From Melampsora larici-populina 98AG31 (taxonomy: Eukaryota > Basidiomycota > Pucciniomycetes > Pucciniales > Melampsoraceae), in the NCBI RefSeq assembly GCF_000204055.1, contig NW_006768770.1, positions 1,751,589 to 1,815,588 of the forward strand: DNA of 64,000 bases. Reading direction: 5' to 3'. The translations under genes and the position numbers were made by a program. A model generated the notes under the pieces. That model saw only the letters and a list, made by a program, of their open reading frames with translations. It searched no databases and was not told where the DNA came from. Positions 35,093-46,362 of the stretch are shown here, one piece after another. Position 1 is the stretch's first letter, and every line of letters starts with the position of its first letter.

Positions 35093-36022
35093 TTATTTCC
35101 ATCTTCCCGTTCGTTTAATACGGGAGACTCTGTTGCCCCAATGTGCTCGCAAGGAAGCCCCGCCAATGCGCAGGCTGTGACCTGACCACACCTGTCCGTG
35201 GCGTCTTCCCTGCTCGCTCATGAAGTGAGTGACGTACGACCTGGTCATGGGCACCTTGGGGTTTGCTCCCAGGAACAGCGGGTCGTCAGGATCCCCTCGA
35301 TAGATGTTCAGCAGGAAGTAGAGTGCGTTCACAGGATCGAGGCCGTTGGGTTGTCGCCGTAGCACTAGACGTTGAATCTCACCGGGAGCAGCCGTTTTCA
35401 AGAGCCTTAGCAAAATGATGGCTTTGTCCCGGTTTTTGTCAAAGCTGACGTCGCAGCGGCGTATGAAAACCAGGGGACGGTCTGGGTTTAGGACCAGCTC
35501 CCCCAATCTGGCTATACCCCAGAGACCGGTGAGTAGGACGGCTCACAGGACAGAGTCGATCTTGTTTGGCGACGCAAGGGTTTCACACATGTCGAACAGG
35601 TTTTTGAGGGTCAGCCCACATCATTTGGGTTTCGCGCTGGGGGTGTTTGTTTTGGCGGCCGCGTGCAACAACAGGCGTATCCGCTCTAGGTTAACGGCTG
35701 GGAAGCGGACATCATGTAGTAAGTGCCACATCCTTAGGACGGTGATGTAGCATTTTGTCGTGTTGCTGATAACTTTGTGGTTGCCTTCTTTAATGCTGCA
35801 CCAGAACATGAACTGGTAGATGATGGTGTCTGTCGTAGGAAAGAAATAGATGACGCCCTCCTCGGCAATGAAGCAAAAGAACTTGTTTACTGCAGCTGCG
35901 TACTGCTTGACCGTGGCGGCTGCCCATGCGTGTTCGAGGATGTATTCGCTACCCTCGTCGAGAACCTTCACCACAGCTGGGGACGATTTGTGTAATGTCG
36001 CCAAAGCGGAAGATAGAGTCAT
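35093..36022 (-). pseudogene. Tyrosine recombinase of a DIRS-type retrotransposon, three in-frame stops
   Basis: Integrates the circular DNA of DIRS-order elements in place of an integrase. The ATG at 36020-36022 overlaps the upstream RT/RNase H stop as ATGA. The frame runs with TGA at 35621-35623, TGA at 35543-35545 and TAA at 35093-35095, all in one phase. The SAM-like N-terminal domain is seen in ATVKQYAAAVNKFFCFI. The catalytic part has GHSLRIGGASLRAHWGN followed by RIKRTGRWK, which fits the HxxR...W/H boxes. The likely catalytic Tyr (SAYKLY) lies just past the TAA, so this copy cannot make an active enzyme without readthrough. Confidence 0.8.
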
Positions 36023-36451
36023 GTTGTGACAAGTGGTCTACGTGTTGACGGAATTGGGGTTTGTGAGATGAGGCCGACCAGATCTTGGGGGATCCCTATT
36101 TGAACTCGCTTTTTGAGGGATTTTGAGGGCTTTAGGCCCCTCAATAGGGCGTCTGCCTCATTGTCAGCTGATACCACCCTGACCAGGTTGATGTTGCAAT
36201 TGAGCCGGATTAGTTCTTTTTGAATGATCTTCCAAGCCTTTTTGACCCAATAGTTGGCGGATTTGTTGTTGCGAGCCACACCCTCAGTTGTCGTATCGTC
36301 GGTCAGGCATGATAGTGAAAGGCCTGCCACGCTCATAATTTTCTCTGCCATCAGTAGGCCCAGCCTGACCGCTACGGTCTCCGCCCAGGCAATAGACCGT
36401 CTAGGCCTCCCTGGAGGGTCTTGCCAGCCTTTTACCCATTGGAACTGAGAC
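36019..36451 (-). pseudogene. DIRS RNase H, C-terminal part (split by a 1.7 kb insertion)
   Basis: Continues the RNase H domain whose first half lies at 38170-38270. The segment reads SQFQWVKGWQDPPG, then SIAWAETVAVRLGLL (the conserved Glu helix), SLSCLTDDTT (an Asp strand) and VVSADNEADALLRG (the final Asp region). Removing the insertion at 36459-38162 with one copy of its target duplication puts both halves in the same frame. Confidence 0.75.
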
Positions 36452-36458
36452 CAACACG

Positions 36459-38162
36459 CAACACCACCACCGCTCCGCCCAAAAAAGCGGTAGTGCCCAA
36501 AAAAGCGGTAGTGGAGCGGCAGCGGAGCGAGCGCTCCGCCCGCGCTTCCCTTTTGGCCTTATAGCGCGGGTTGCGCTTAGCTATAGCTATCTGTGAAATC
36601 GAATTTCACATAGCGAATTTTCATGCGCACTGCATAGCGATAATTCGCTGTGCTATGATCTGTCTTAGCGCCTCAGAGCGATATATCTGTCAGAGCAATA
36701 TAATTGTCAAGTTCATGTCAAAATTTATCAAAACTTCATTTCCATTCCACTTAACCCGATCAAAATCAAAAACAGGATATCAATCAAATTCAAACTGAAG
36801 AGAAATCAGCTCAGACAAGAAAAGTATCATTAACTTCTCATCGAACGATAACAGACCGATTCAATTGATCAAAACAAACAATCAAACCATACCTTGCAAT
36901 CTTGAGAATTCAATCACCGATAGGCTCAATTTTATCAATTTTATCATGTGCAACTTCAATCACTTTAGCATCAACTTCAATCTTATTACTACCAAGTCAA
37001 CTAATATATCAATTAGGAATCTTCGGTTGAGGTGCATTTGTAATGACAGGAGCAGGTTGTACAATTAATGATCTTTGGGGTCAAAAAATCAATTCAAAAG
37101 TTAATAGAACTGAAGATAGACCATTACCTTCTGGTTCGATTACTATACCTAAAGCTATCACTTGGCTTGGATTACAACTTAGTGTTGGTTTAGGTATTTT
37201 ACTTCAACTTAATCCTTATGGTATCCTTGTAGGTAGTTGTTCACTCTTCTTGGTTGTCACTTACCCTCTTATGAAACGTATCATTTATTGGCCTCGATTA
37301 GTACTCGGTACGTTTTTAATGTTGTTCTTACGAATTCAGATCAATTCACATTGTCTCATTAAACTAATGCAGTATAAAATTCTTTCTTGATGTTTAGGAT
37401 TTGCATTCAACCAGGGTGCTTTACTTGGTTCATCAGTAGTTTTAGGAGCCACGGATTGAAAGATATAATTACCACTTTATTCTGGATGTGTGGCTTGGAC
37501 CATCACTTATGATATAATTTATGCACATCAAGCCAAAGAATTTGATTTAAAAGTAGGAGTCAAATCTACTGTGATTTTATCTCATATTGATACCCAATTG
37601 ATTTTAACTGGATTTAGTTTTACCACAATTAGTTTGATTGGTTAATAAAAGATGGGGACCAAAGGAAATCATTTGGTATCTGATAATTGGATTTTCCAGT
37701 GCTACTTTCGAGTACGCAAGTTTCATTCAATTTCAAGCTTGTAAGGAAGAAGATGTTAAATTAAAGGATGGTTATGCATGGAAACAATGGTGTAAGCTGG
37801 TCAATCAAAGATCTAGATTAGATACTATCCTTACCGACACGGTGCGCCAATCTCATTTGTGTTACCTCTATGTAGAAAATTGATTTGACGATTGTTGGGG
37901 GTGCGTATGTAGGCCAAAGTGTACGAATTACTCAAAGGACATTAAATTGGCCCAAAAAACCTACCTGAATGCGCTTTGGAGCGCTACCGAGGCCAAAATG
38001 TGAGCATAGCGAAGCGGAGTGGGGCAATTTGCCGCACCGCTTTGAAAAGCCATAGCGGCTCTGAAATTAAAGCGTAGCGATTTGGAACTATTCATAGCGC
38101 CGGATCGCTCCGCTGGCAAAAATGCTATTTATAGCGCAGCGGAGCGGAGCGCGGTGGTGTTG
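36459..38162 (+). mobile_element. Pack-type TIR element carrying a COQ2 gene fragment
   Basis: Bounded by the exact 7-bp duplication CAACACG (36452-36458 and 38163-38169). The ends read CAACACCACCACCGCTCCGC on the left and the inverted form GCGGAGCGCGGTGGTGTTG on the right. Subterminal zones are full of short GCGGAGC and AGCGGTAGTG words. Between them lies AT-rich host-like sequence with a COQ2 pseudogene. A 7-8 bp duplication with CA...TG ends suggests a hAT-like non-autonomous element, but the superfamily is not certain. It sits inside the RNase H domain of the DIRS element. Confidence 0.8.
36718..37890 (+). pseudogene. COQ2: COQ2 (4-hydroxybenzoate polyprenyltransferase) fragment captured by the TIR element
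   Basis: The mitochondrial UbiA-type prenyltransferase attaches the polyprenyl tail in ubiquinone synthesis. Here a start resembling a targeting sequence (MSKFIKTSFPFHLTRSK, 36718) is followed in shifted frames by SPIGSIL...CATSITLAS (about 36915-36980). Then comes GAFVMTGAGCTINDLWG (37031-37080), the aspartate-containing substrate motif region, then RPLPSGSITIPKA and LVVTYPLMKRIIYWPRLVLG (about 37255-37308). An intron of about 90 bp with a GTACGT donor ending TTTAG (near 37397) is retained, after which FNQGALLGSS, LPLYSGCVAW and DIIYAHQAKEFDLKVGVKST follow. Stops are TGA 37028-37030, TGA 37457-37459 and TAA 37466-37468. The retained intron shows capture from DNA rather than from mRNA. The part after 37640 is only weakly COQ2-like. 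Confidence 0.8.
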
Positions 38163-38169
38163 CAACACG

Positions 38170-39554
38170 TTCCGATTATGATCCCAATGCCAAAGTTGGT
38201 GGAGGCGTCGCCTACCCACCCCACGTTCTTGACCTGATATTCGGGGAGAATTCTGGTAGGCTGCAAGGTTGCCAGGACGTCACGCCATACAGCCATATCC
38301 TCTAGAACATCGTCTGGAGGGGAACACTTCCGGAAAGTCTTCTGTGTTGCTTTCCACTTGTATTTTGCTGTAGTATAGCATCTCAATTGGGGGATACTCA
38401 ATAGAAGATGGTTCAGCTTGCCGTTGAACCGTTCTAGTTCTTTTAGTGACCACTGTTTCTGTGTCCATATGGCGTCAACTTCTCTTCTCCTCTGCTCTAG
38501 TTTGGCGGTAGGTAGCCTAACTGTCTTATCTTTAGCGTCCCAGTAAAACCCAATGAACTTTTGTTTGTTGGCAAACTCGGAATATTTCGTGATATTTGTT
38601 TTGATGCCAAGGTATTCGCTCTCCTTCACTACTTCCTGTATTGATAGCTTGTGATCTATCTACTTGATGAGTAGGTTGTCGTCTACCCACCTGAAAATTT
38701 TTATTAAATCAAACTTTTTCTCCATGATCACTTTCCATCCATCTGCAGGCCCGCCAAACGAACCACACCCGGCCACTCCGCTGAAGGCAATTCAAACGTC
38801 AACGTAGATGTTGTCATTGAAGTCTTTTCTCATTAAATAAGGCCACTGGGAGGTGTGTGTGGGGATTTGCCTGTATGCTCCCTCCCAGTCAAAGATTCCT
38901 AGCGAAAAGTAAGTTTTCAAGTTTCGGAAGAAATTGACCACCTTCTTGAAATCGTCCCACGTGGTTTCAAAGTTGTCTTTGTCAACAAACAAATTAACGG
39001 AAGGGATATCTTCTACGTTTCGTGGGTATGAGAGGTCATTGATCGGACAAAAGGAGCCGTCTCCCTTTGGGACCGCTCCCAAGGGACTTGTTCAAAAGAA
39101 ACCGATGTTTTTGTATACTTTGTCTCTTGTGTATGGGCCAAACATCCGGCCGGCGGCAACTTCTTCCTTGATATTTTTCTCTATCTTATCTCTGACTTCT
39201 TCAGCTGACCTGTGATTATTGGGTGTATACCATTTCAGATCGCCAATCCGATGTTGCGGGATGCCTTGATGGAAACCGTATTTGAAGCCTCTCTTTCATC
39301 ATTCCCAGATCTTGCATGCTCTCTTTCCACGCCCTGAGATCCATCTTGCATCTAACTGGTGTCGGCCAAGTTTCGATGTGTGTTGTTTTAGATGTTTGTG
39401 CCGTGAACATAGGTAACAAAGCATGGTGGAGTGAATCACTGCTTATTGGGATTTGTCCTATGTTGTTCAAAGGTTTTTCAAGAATTTTTGGGGCAGGGGC
39501 ATGTTGTTTGACATCTTCTGTCACCGCTGAGCAAACATTTAAATCAATTTTCAT
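38170..39554 (-). pseudogene. DIRS reverse transcriptase and N-terminal half of RNase H, with stops
   Basis: Reverse transcriptase of a DIRS-type element. Motifs seen in order are GSFCPINDLSYPRN (about 39030), YFSLGIFDWEGAYRQIP (about 38860-38910), GGPADGW (about 38740) and the catalytic WVDDNLLIK (about 38670-38695), then KQKFIGFYWD (about 38545-38575) and the RNase H start NVGWVGDASTNFGIGIIIG (38175-38235). Stops interrupt the frame at 38792-38794 (TGA) and 38660-38662 (TAG). The domain is cut at 38169 by the COQ2-bearing element. The upstream linker (39216-39554) is unrecognised. Confidence 0.78.
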
Positions 39555-41270
39555 TTCAGATTTGTCAGAAAGTGGACATCTATTACAAAAGGTTATACAT
39601 CAGGGAGGAAAGCCGCTTCAACATGGTGGGTTACAACAAATAGGTTTGAGCAGTGGCCATGGTAGGCTCACACATCTTTGTCCTTGCTTTTCGAGGTTGA
39701 CTGGGCAGGGCTCTTTCCTTTATCATTGAAGGCTCTTTCTTCATAGGTGACTTCCCTATCATCCTTTTGATATGGAGATCTCAACCTTCTTCCCCTGAAA
39801 GATCTACATCTATTACCTCTACCTCTAAAACTGGTGTTATTGTCGTCAAGAGCGTTCTCTCTACTTTTCCAAAAGTTGTTCGCTCTTATCTTTCCTTTTG
39901 GGATGTAATCCTCTTCAACTGTGTCTTCTTCATTTCCCAAGTTATCGTGACTTTGGCCTTCTGTGTACCATTTGCCCGTGATGGGATTCTTGTGTTCCCA
40001 TTTCTGACCTCTTGCATATGCTACACCGTTTCAAGAAACAATGATGGATAAGAAACACAGGGAATAGAGGGCCCATGAGGAATGAAGGGTCAAAGATAAT
40101 TAGATGATATGCTTGATCAGCGGATTGCTTTGGGGGTTTGAACTCACGGTTTCTGTGACGCATGTCGAACCCGTCTCTTAGGGTTTCAGTCTGATTCTTC
40201 GCTATCTCGACTTGTTCTGGTCGTTTGAGCGATGGATCTTGTGGACAGCCGTTTACGTGATGTCCAACAACAATTTGCCTGACTGCTATGTCATATCTGA
40301 AAGCTGTCAACCAGCAGTGTTGATCGTCGACTTCCTTCACAAATTTGAAGAGGTCTTGTAGACTAATATGAAGCATATAAATCAGGCTTTCCTGTCTTCT
40401 TACGCATCAGCATAGATGGTGTATGCTTACGCTTTGGCAAAGTCTTTATGATCGTATAGATCGTCTTTCAAGTACTCAATCATCAAATCTCCAGCTTTGA
40501 TCCATTCAAAGCAATCTAGGTACCATTTGCTGTGCGGGGATAGTCCTGTTGGTCTGTGCTTCTTCTTTGTGTTGCTCTTAATGGCTTCAGAATTGTCTCT
40601 GTTGATCCATTCTTTGTTGAATACCGTCAAAGGGATGTGCCAGTTGAGTGCCTTTAGATTTTCTCTCCAGAAAGGAGTTAACGGCATGAGAGTACTAGTA
40701 GAGCCGACTCCTCTTACAAAGGCTACCAAACCTGAAGGCTTTAAGGTGAATTGTTGTTTAAATCTTTGAACAGGGTCGTGTTTATTTACTAGTTCTGTGA
40801 CTGTCTTATTGTCGCCTTTCCAAAGAGCTACTTTGACTCATTCATACCAATCTGGCTTTAGACCTAAAGCAAAGGGAGCAAGGCAAGTTGTCTATTCAGC
40901 AATTGAACATTGACGGTATTTTTACTACGTGAAATTATGGAGCAGATGTGACGATGGGTAATTGTGTTACTGGTACTAGCAGCGTTATCACTTGATGATG
41001 CTTGAATGAGACATCGCTTATAGCGGCATGACATCTGAGAAGAGGTTATAAAAAGAAGTCATTGCTTTTCTAGCGGCATAAATGTGCGTTGCTCTTTCAG
41101 CGGCATAAAAAAGTGCATATATGGGATGTGACATCGTCTATGATGATGGCAAGGTGTTCATCGCTATAGCCAGCGGCATTAGAGATCTGATAGAGAAATT
41201 GATACCTGACGGCAAGGTGTTCATCGTTATAGCCAGAGGCATTAGAGATCTGATAGAGAAATTGATACCA
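39555..41270 (-). pseudogene. DIRS gag-like region, degenerate
   Basis: Minus-strand pieces of an open region upstream of the RT: an Arg/Gly-rich basic stretch (SFRGRGNRCRSFRGRRL, about 39790-39850), a helical segment (40427-40729, ...KWYLDCFEWIKAGDLMIEYL) and further upstream a tandem 63-bp repeat whose frame stays open (INFSIRSLMPLA twice, 41148-41273). Gag-like nature is inferred from position and basic composition; no zinc knuckle was found. Confidence 0.5.
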
Positions 41271-41273
41271 TTC
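41148..41273. repeat. Tandem 63-bp repeat, two copies
   Basis: Copies at 41148-41210 and 41211-41273 differ at a few bases. The unit is a multiple of three and keeps the minus-strand frame open, adding 21 residues per copy. It ends against the KDZ target site. Confidence 0.8.
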
Positions 41274-43076
41274 CACTTCACCTCTGGCTACTAGACTCTT
41301 GCAATACTATCCGAAGAAAAAACTGGCATTGTGGCCCGATACTATCCGCATCCTATGCGTAAGATGTAAAGCTGCATAAAACACGTCTTTTTGCATCTTA
41401 TCTTGCCCTGTTTTTCACAATTCCCCTGCTCAGACTTGTCTGACCCTCAGACTCGTCTTCAATGCAGGGTCAGACACATCTGACACCACCTTTCCCCTTT
41501 CCTCATGTTGGACAGACTCGTCTGTCCTCAATTCCCACTCTTCTTACCCTCTCCTCTCCTACAACCGTTTGTCCTTCCTCGCCATCAACTACGCGTCCGC
41601 CAATTTACCACTTTGTTCAAACACTGGCACGACTGAGCCAGCTATAGCTATACTTTCACCGTTTCCGCCACTTTTTTCAAAGTCATGCAAGGACTGGCTC
41701 ATCCGGCTATCTATGCTTTCACCAACCCATAACCTTTTTTGAGCAGGACTAACACGATTCAGCCGGCTATGTATGACCCCACACCCACATGAGGGAAAGC
41801 ATCCCCACTCATTGACCACACACCATCCATCCCAGCCTCCTTCCCTTTCCTGTCCATCTCAATCACCTTGCTTGAATCAATTCCCCAAAGCCGTATTTCT
41901 CTCGTTTTTCTCTTGTTTGGATTGAATGACACTCATTTGATTTCAAAGTCCTTAAACACCCCCTATGTCTAACTGGTTGACCGTTGGGATTAAAAGGTCA
42001 ATCTCGATAGAGTCAATACTTTCATCTGTGAAATCTACCGTAAGACCAGTGCATGTATTTCATAAAACCTTCTCTCACTCTTTATTCGAGATGAATGTAT
42101 CTATGTTCACTCTTGATTTGAGCTGGGTGGGGTATCACTCGTGCAATAAGAAGCTGAACTACAGATAACAAAACCTACCCAAGGTCAAGTGATCACAATT
42201 TGGAATGACGGTCGAGGTCGAGAAATAAAGATATGAAATGACAGTTCAGTCAAGGGGTCTCAAATTGATTTGACAGTTGACTTTGACTGATACACATTGA
42301 GTGATACAAACAAACTGACCAAGACACCTTTTGCTACATATGTTATTTGTGAATCTATCTCCTACTTTCATATCGATGAGGTTTCTTGATGGTCACATCC
42401 GTGGAATGTGACATGTACAAGAGGTGAGATTGTTCTTCAAAACAATTGGGGTCAGAACGAACAGACGATCTGGGCACTCGTCAAATTTCACTGTGCATGC
42501 AAGGGTAGATTGGGATTATTTGATTCACAAGCATGACACAAAGCACCAAAAAGTGTTGATTGAGACACAAAACATATAAACGTGAAATTTGAAATTTGAA
42601 ACAAAAGCTTATGAAAGATGTAATGTAGACAATTCATTTTCTTTCTTGAAATTGAAGCTGCATGTCTCAAAGGCAGTTTCTGTCTACTTGAAAAAACATA
42701 CAGAATCTGAAGGTGAGAAGAGACAAGGTATTATTGAAGAAATTTTGGTTTTTGAATTTCGCTTTATGGTTTTCAGTTGTTTTTTGATCGATAAACAATC
42801 TTCAACTTTGTGAACTCAAGATGTTTATTGTGAGACTTTAAATTCAATTAATGCACAGATAAAAGGAAATTGTTGAGAATAAAAACGGACAGTAATTGAG
42901 TAGCAATGGTACATATAAAATTTCTTTGATTTCACCTTGCGGTTTGAGAGTGATGTGGTTTATGCAATGGAGAAAACGTTAATTTATGAAAATTTAAAAA
43001 AGTGAGAAGTGAAGTAATGTATGTCTATTTGGCTTACTTCAATATCAAGCTCAATATCAGCTTTTGATGCAGAGTA

Positions 43077-46000
43077 TCAGAAATTGTTCTCGTCAGGTAA
43101 ATCGTCACTGTCCTCGTCCAAATCATCCAAATCAGGATCAATGTCCTCCACAATGCCGCATGAGTCCGAGATGCCTCCCCATTCTTCGTCTTCTCCTTGG
43201 GTATCTGCTGGATTTGACACCCCACTGTTGTTTGAACCACTGGGGTTGTTCACTTGAATCGGGTCTTCTGTGATCTTCTTGAACTTGAACAAACCAGCCT
43301 TTAGGTCATTCAGCCACTGAGTCCGCTTGCTGTTCATTTTGTCAAAACCTAAGAGTAGATCTTCATGTCGCAGGGTAGATCCAGGTAGTTGTACTGCTTC
43401 GACTGGATAACCCTTGTCCCTAAGGTATTGAGCGGGGTCGGGCTTGCAAGGGAATCCTTTCTTTGGACAGTCACCAATCACCTTGACTAGATGGAAAGAA
43501 AGAATTTATGTATAGTTGTAAGTACATAACACACGTGCGAAAGATATTTGAGAACAAAATGATTGTTAGAAATAGACACCGGTGGAAATAGAAATCGAAC
43601 ACATTGAAAGCTCTTACCTAAATGAGTACGCAGACGCAGACTTAGTTCAGATTTAATCTCGTCTGCAGCCTGCGGTTCTTTTGTTTAAGTGGACTTTGAC
43701 TGCGAATGTGAACCGTTCACAGCTGCTAATGCTTCTTCCACCGAAGCACCTTGAGTACGAGTGGCGAATATTGCCGGAAAGTTGCTTTTGTTACAAACAT
43801 AGTCAGCCATATCTTGGTGTGAGGAATACTCTACACACCACCCATCAGAAGCTTTCCCTGCTTCAGTGTGGACATGGGTACCAGCTGCAATGAAATAGTA
43901 CGCGAAGGCCATCCTGGTCGATTCGTTATGAATCTGCCATCATCAAACCAGTCAGCATGTAAATTGGCCATAATCACAGCCCCCAACTACTGGTCACTGG
44001 CAGGCCAGTACATCCGATGTCTCCAAAATGTTTTCAACAAAACTTCAATTTGTTTTCAGCATAACATCCATCTTCTATCAAGATGTTTTGGGTCAGTTAC
44101 CAGCAAAATATGTCATACCACCAAAATTGAGATGATGTCATACAGCATCATAAACCTGTACAAACCTGCTCCTGTATTTCCCCACCAAGAATATATAGTT
44201 TATTAACCTTTGTGACATAAATTGACTGAGTTATTGAGGTTTGAAAAAAAATCACGGACAGAAAATACTATTTTTGTACTATACCTAAGAATTGATTCTG
44301 GAATATCTTCCAGCTTCATCAATATACATACACAAAAAATTTGATATTCCTTTTGAAAACATGTTTCTCCACATTTTTGTCCCCTAAAGCCTTCCTGTAT
44401 GGGCAGTATTTCTATATGTAATTGTGGTGTGTACATGAGCAGTCAACAATTTGATGGATTCTTTGTTTCTAGGCAGAATATGGCAAAGTTTATGGCAGAA
44501 ACTTTTGTCAAATACCATCTCCATGTATATCAATCAAATTCAGAATGATTTTGGCAATATGTTGCCTCAAAATTTTTATTGGGGCAAAGAACTTCAGAAA
44601 ATCAAACTTGCAGACACATTCAGGAATTACATGTGGAAATACTGCCCGTACAGAAAGGCTTTAGGGGACAAAAATGTGGAGAAACTTGTTTTCAAAAGGA
44701 ATATCATGTTTTTTGTGTATGTATATTGATGAAGCTGGAAGATATTCCAGAATCAATTCTTAGGTATAGTACAAAAATAGTATTTTCTGTCCGTGATTTT
44801 TTTTTCAAACCTCAATAACTCAGTCAATTTATGTCACAAAGGTTAATAAACTATATATTCTTGGTGGGGAAATACAGGAGCAGGTTTGTACAGGTTTATG
44901 ATGCTGTATGACATCATCTCAATTTTGGTGGTCTCCCAACCACTTCTCAACAAATTCTCAATCGATGGATGTTATCCACTTGATATCCATTTCATAATTT
45001 TCTCATAACTTGCTCATAACTTGCTAGGGTGGGTGGGAGGCACTGGCCTGCCAGTGACTTGTGATTGGGGGCTGTGAATGGAAGGAAATTCAATTATTGT
45101 ACCTCAGGATGGATTTCTTTCACACGCTTCCGCGAGAGTCAATTGTGGTCTGCAAGTGACTGACCGTCTGGGATCCCTGCTGCCACGTTGGCGTAAACCT
45201 TGGATACTTTATTGCTAGAAACCGATTCGTCGTAAAGGATCTGCAACTCGTCGCAATCTGCAGATGAGAGTTTGACCGGCTTGACCTTTTTGGGCAAAGG
45301 TAATCCAGACAGAGTGAAGAATATTGTGGGGTCATAAACAAGTTGTTCCATATCAGGTAGACTGGTCCACTTGTTGCCAATGATCTTGTTACGTTCAGCA
45401 AGTTTGGCTGGTTGACCTGATGGAGGCACTGTAGTCAAGAATAAGCAACATACACGCAAATAGATGGTTGTGTGAGGTCATGGTGGGACTCACTATGCGT
45501 CTCTGCAACAAACTTAGAGAATTTTATCCAGAGACGATAGCCATCTTTCTTACGCAATGATCCAAGATCCCCACTTGCAAAAACAAGAACAATTCACGGA
45601 TATAAGTAATTGCAAAAGACATAAGTAATTAAAAGTAAGGTTGCTGAGAACAACTGACATGGCTTTGTCGAGTGTAAATAAGCTTACATTTCCCATCAAA
45701 GCAAGCATCTCTTTGTGATGATTGTAGAGCGTCTTGATTGCTTCCGCTTCGGTTTGGATGTTCGGAGGTACCCCCGAGCCAGTCTTACCAGATCGACGTC
45801 GAGCTTCAGAAATTCTTGAAGTTGGCCATGCGTTTGCCAGTGACTTGTAGTTTGAGACTGTAGGAAGGGTCCATTTGTCATCTAATAAGCTGTTTGTTGA
45901 AGTCTGTGTGGTTGTGTTAGTAGTTGTGTAATTTGAAGAATCTGCCAGTTGAGTTCGAGGACGCTTAGTGGCCGGTTCTTGGGGACAATTGTGAATTTCA

Positions 46001-46362
46001 AAATCTTCCTCTTCTGATTCAGAAAGGTCATTGTTGGGGTTAAACTGGTCACTGAGATTGTCATCACTTTGAAAGTCCTCTTCATACCGGCTCCTCTTGT
46101 TGGTTTGTCAAAGATTGCGTTTGGGTTGGGTTGTAGCCAGATCGATCTGCATTTGCATTTGATTAGTCGATGTTCTGGCCAAGTCAGTTGTAGAAGATTT
46201 GGTGTTTGTGATGGTAACAGCTTGAGAGCGGGTAGGTCTCTTCTTGCTTTGGGTTGCTGGTGGAACAGTATTTCGAACTTGGCCAGAACGGCTAGCACTG
46301 GTACTGGAGATGGTCGCATTGGTAGGAGAAGGTTGAGATTGTTGGGATCGGGTGTTTCTCAT
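43077..46362 (-). pseudogene. KDZ-borne accessory gene of unknown function, multi-exon
   Basis: Starts at ATG 46360-46362 (MRNTRSQQSQPSP), Ser/Thr/Gln-rich, with one TGA at 46108-46110, then an acidic stretch (SESEEEDFEI) and NAWPTSRISEARRRSGKTG. Exon 1 ends ...MLALMGN at a GTAAGC donor near 45690. Exon 2 (about 45490-45545) reads LRKKDGYRLWIKFSKFVAET; exon 3 continues LAERNKIIGNKWTSLPDMEQLVY. Aromatic and W spacing there is loosely HMG-box-like, but that is only an impression. After an intron now holding a foldback element, exon 4 gives MAFAYYFIAAGTHVHTE with a TAA at 43685-43687, and the last exon (43077-43487) has CPKKGFPCKPDPAQYL and an acidic tail ending DLDEDSDDLPDENNF. I do not recognise a family. 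Its fixed place beside the transposase suggests a role in mobility or regulation. Confidence 0.6.
43975..45076. mobile_element. 1.1 kb foldback element nested in an intron of the KDZ accessory gene
   Basis: The arms, 43975 to about 44440 and about 44585 to 45076, are inverted copies; the outer ends read CACAGCCCCCAA inward. Long inner blocks (for example around AACCTTTGTGACATAAATTG at 44202-44221) recur inverted at about 44830. The exact flanks AAT (43972-43974 and 45077-45079) fit a 3-bp duplication. CAC ends with 3-bp duplications resemble the elements at 400-1214 and 33235-33697. The frames inside (44451-44818) are repeat sequence. Confidence 0.8.

Noticed and set aside
37638..37883. Separate 81-codon gene after the COQ2 block
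   Set aside because: It follows the COQ2 fragment directly within the captured segment and is better read as its diverged 3' part.
44203..44818. Similar frames of 77-92 codons on both strands
   Set aside because: Arms of the foldback element; similarity is due to the inverted repeat.
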